NCBI GenBank assembly: GCA_015680685.1
Contig: MNCI01023888.1
Coordinates: 1-45,306 of the forward strand
DNA: 45,306 nt
Origin: Gnetum montanum
Taxonomy: Eukaryota; Streptophyta; Gnetopsida; Gnetales; Gnetaceae
Direction of reading: 5' to 3'
Each line of letters opens with the position of its first letter. The stretch's first letter is position 1. Positions 44,021 to 45,306 of the stretch are shown here, in pieces. The notes under the pieces were generated by a model. That model did not search any database and had not been told where the DNA came from. It was given only the letters and a program-made list of their open reading frames with translations. A program made the position numbers and the translations under genes.

Positions 44021-45100
44021 TATAAAATTACAATACAAATTCCCATATAAAACAAACCCAAAATGAAAAAAATTCAATAGAATCAGCTTAATGAAACTAA
44101 AATTATATTACATTCATAAACTATTTAGATATAGTAGAATATCTACAACAAAGTAGGGTAGCTACATGGAAAGAAAAATAAAATAAAATTTATTATAGAG
44201 TTGCTAAGACCTTTTAAATCTTATTATTAGCTTCTTTTTTTCTTAAAATGACTATAATATATTTTTACTTCGCTCCAAACCTATATGCAAAAAATCTTCC
44301 ATGAGACATATTAAGACATAGGTGAAGGGTAAATGGCAATTTACAAGTAGATAGATCACATGCAACATGACATGTGATTTGTATATGTATATACACAATG
44401 TATAAATTCATATAAAAGCTTTGAAATGGAAGAAATAGGGCTTGAAATGGTTTCTATATATAAAAAGTAAGCTTAAAAGAATTTTTATTTCACAAAAAAA
44501 AAAGGACTAATGTGATGCATAATGATGAAGGTGGTGTGATGAAAGATGGTTAAATGGGATACAAATGTTATATATAGGTCTTTCTATTGGCACTTATCTT
44601 AAACATATGAGAAATATATATCCTTAATGTCCTCTTTATAGCAGTGAAGACTCATTTTCTCATGTTTTTTTTTTAAGTGTTTTGTTGCTCAAGATGCTTG
44701 GAAATGGACATCCAAAATTTGTAACAACTTTCAACCAAGCATCAATGAAGCCATTCTTGGTGATCAACCTACTTTGTCTACTTTATTTCTTTGCATTTGG
44801 AATTTTCTTCAACCACTTGTTCTTTTCTTTATTTGGAAGCTTTGTCGTGAGGAGAGGTTATAAAGGATTAGTTGTAAGGATGAAAACCTAAATAAATATC
44901 CGCAAAATCATTGTGATATCTCTTTAGACACTCTCTTTGATGATATAACTTGCTCATTGGGATCATACCCATTTATTGAGCCAATGATAGGTGGCTCCAA
45001 TGATTAACTTATTGTTTGACAAGGATTTGTAAGCAAACTAAGTGATTGTTAATTCAAGTCAAACATGAGGCATTGTTACATTGTTTTTTTAACTATGAGG
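44021..45100. other. Unassigned AT-rich spacer
   Basis: No gene or family was recognised. A 69-codon open stretch at 44682-44891 has a hydrophobic middle (LLCLLYFFAFGIFF) but no family signal and is probably chance. Confidence 0.4.
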
Positions 45101-45102
45101 TG

Positions 45103-45306
45103 TACTTAGGGGTATAGGGCAAGTAGTCATGATACTCATCTCTCGATTGGGAGATTGTGGGTTTGATTCTTGTTTGTGCTTTTAAGTGTGGCAATAGTAG
45201 AGTAGCCTTATGGTGGGATCCTTTTCATTCATAGATCAAACCTACCCCATTGTGTAGGTAGGGGTTGTGCTACCAGCCTTGAGTTGTCTTTCCTTAAGAA
45301 AAAAAA
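45103..45306 (+). mobile_element. tRNA-related SINE, possibly truncated by the window end
   Basis: An A-box-like TAGGGCAAGTAG (45115-45126) and a B box GTTTGATTC (45161-45169, consensus GTTCGANNC) are spaced as in a tRNA-type polymerase III promoter. A non-tRNA body with GTGGGATCC and CTACCCCATTGTGTAGGTAG follows and ends in a poly(A) run at the window edge. No tRNA cloverleaf is intact. Length (about 200 bp) and tail fit a plant SINE. Confidence 0.5.

Noticed and set aside
45114-45170. tRNA gene
   Set aside because: A and B box-like motifs are present, but the acceptor and anticodon arms do not pair and a SINE body with poly(A) follows.

Overview
This looks like nuclear DNA from a seed plant: an AT-rich, gene-poor stretch made almost entirely of old, nested transposable elements. 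The evidence is plant Ty3/gypsy elements with plant-type primer-binding sites, a Ty1/copia remnant, plant pararetrovirus (Caulimoviridae) sequence built into the chromosome, a plant 'Transposase_32'-type ORF and AT-rich introns of 63-91 bp. The species cannot be named from sequence alone. I see no intact single-copy host gene, no rRNA or tRNA gene and no CRISPR array. Coding remnants decay mostly by substitution, and many stops are one C-to-T step from Gln or Arg codons, as expected of methylated, silenced DNA.

Layout, left to right. 1-4 kb: a decayed plant transposon ORF and unassigned DNA. 4.0-11.8 kb: a minus-strand Ty3/gypsy element with both LTRs, an initiator-Met-like primer site and gag-PR-RT-RH-IN remnants; a 989-bp solo LTR with target-site duplication ATAAT is nested in its integrase. 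11.8-12.9 kb: an integrase scrap and a separate LTR with primer site. 13.0-15.3 kb: a minus-strand, five-exon pseudogene of unrecognised family whose four GT-AG introns are still visible. 16.0-16.5 kb: a 45-bp minisatellite. 17.2-20 kb: a plus-strand gypsy remnant that runs from protease to integrase with no RT. 21.1-21.7 kb: tandem repeats with a CG/CA tract.

22.2-27.6 kb: a minus-strand endogenous pararetrovirus with movement protein, capsid, RT-RNase H, an extra C-terminal ORF and a TATA promoter. 28.0-29.5 kb: the 3' end of a Tat/Athila-like element (ORF, polypurine tract, LTR). 29.5-31.0 kb: a minus-strand Ty1/copia RT/RNase H remnant, followed by a 684-bp inverted copy lying exactly between two single-N characters, probably an assembly artefact. 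32.6-43.3 kb: the best-preserved element, a minus-strand Tat/Athila-like Ty3/gypsy element with two LTRs, a tRNA-Asp-type primer site, long gag, PR, RT, RH and IN; a 769-bp solo LTR with target-site duplication GACGT is nested in its integrase. 43.4-44.0 kb: a plus-strand pararetroviral RT fragment. 45.1-45.3 kb: a tRNA-related SINE ending in poly(A).

Four insertions (5.4, 28.6, 32.6/42.4 and 35.7 kb) share LTR ends TGATG...CTCATCA, U3 arrays of GATATC-like palindromes and a duplicated TTGGTAAYCCAG-like motif, so one LTR superfamily has colonised the locus repeatedly. The main candidates for something undescribed are the five-exon pseudogene, this LTR architecture, and the extra ORF at the 3' end of the pararetrovirus.
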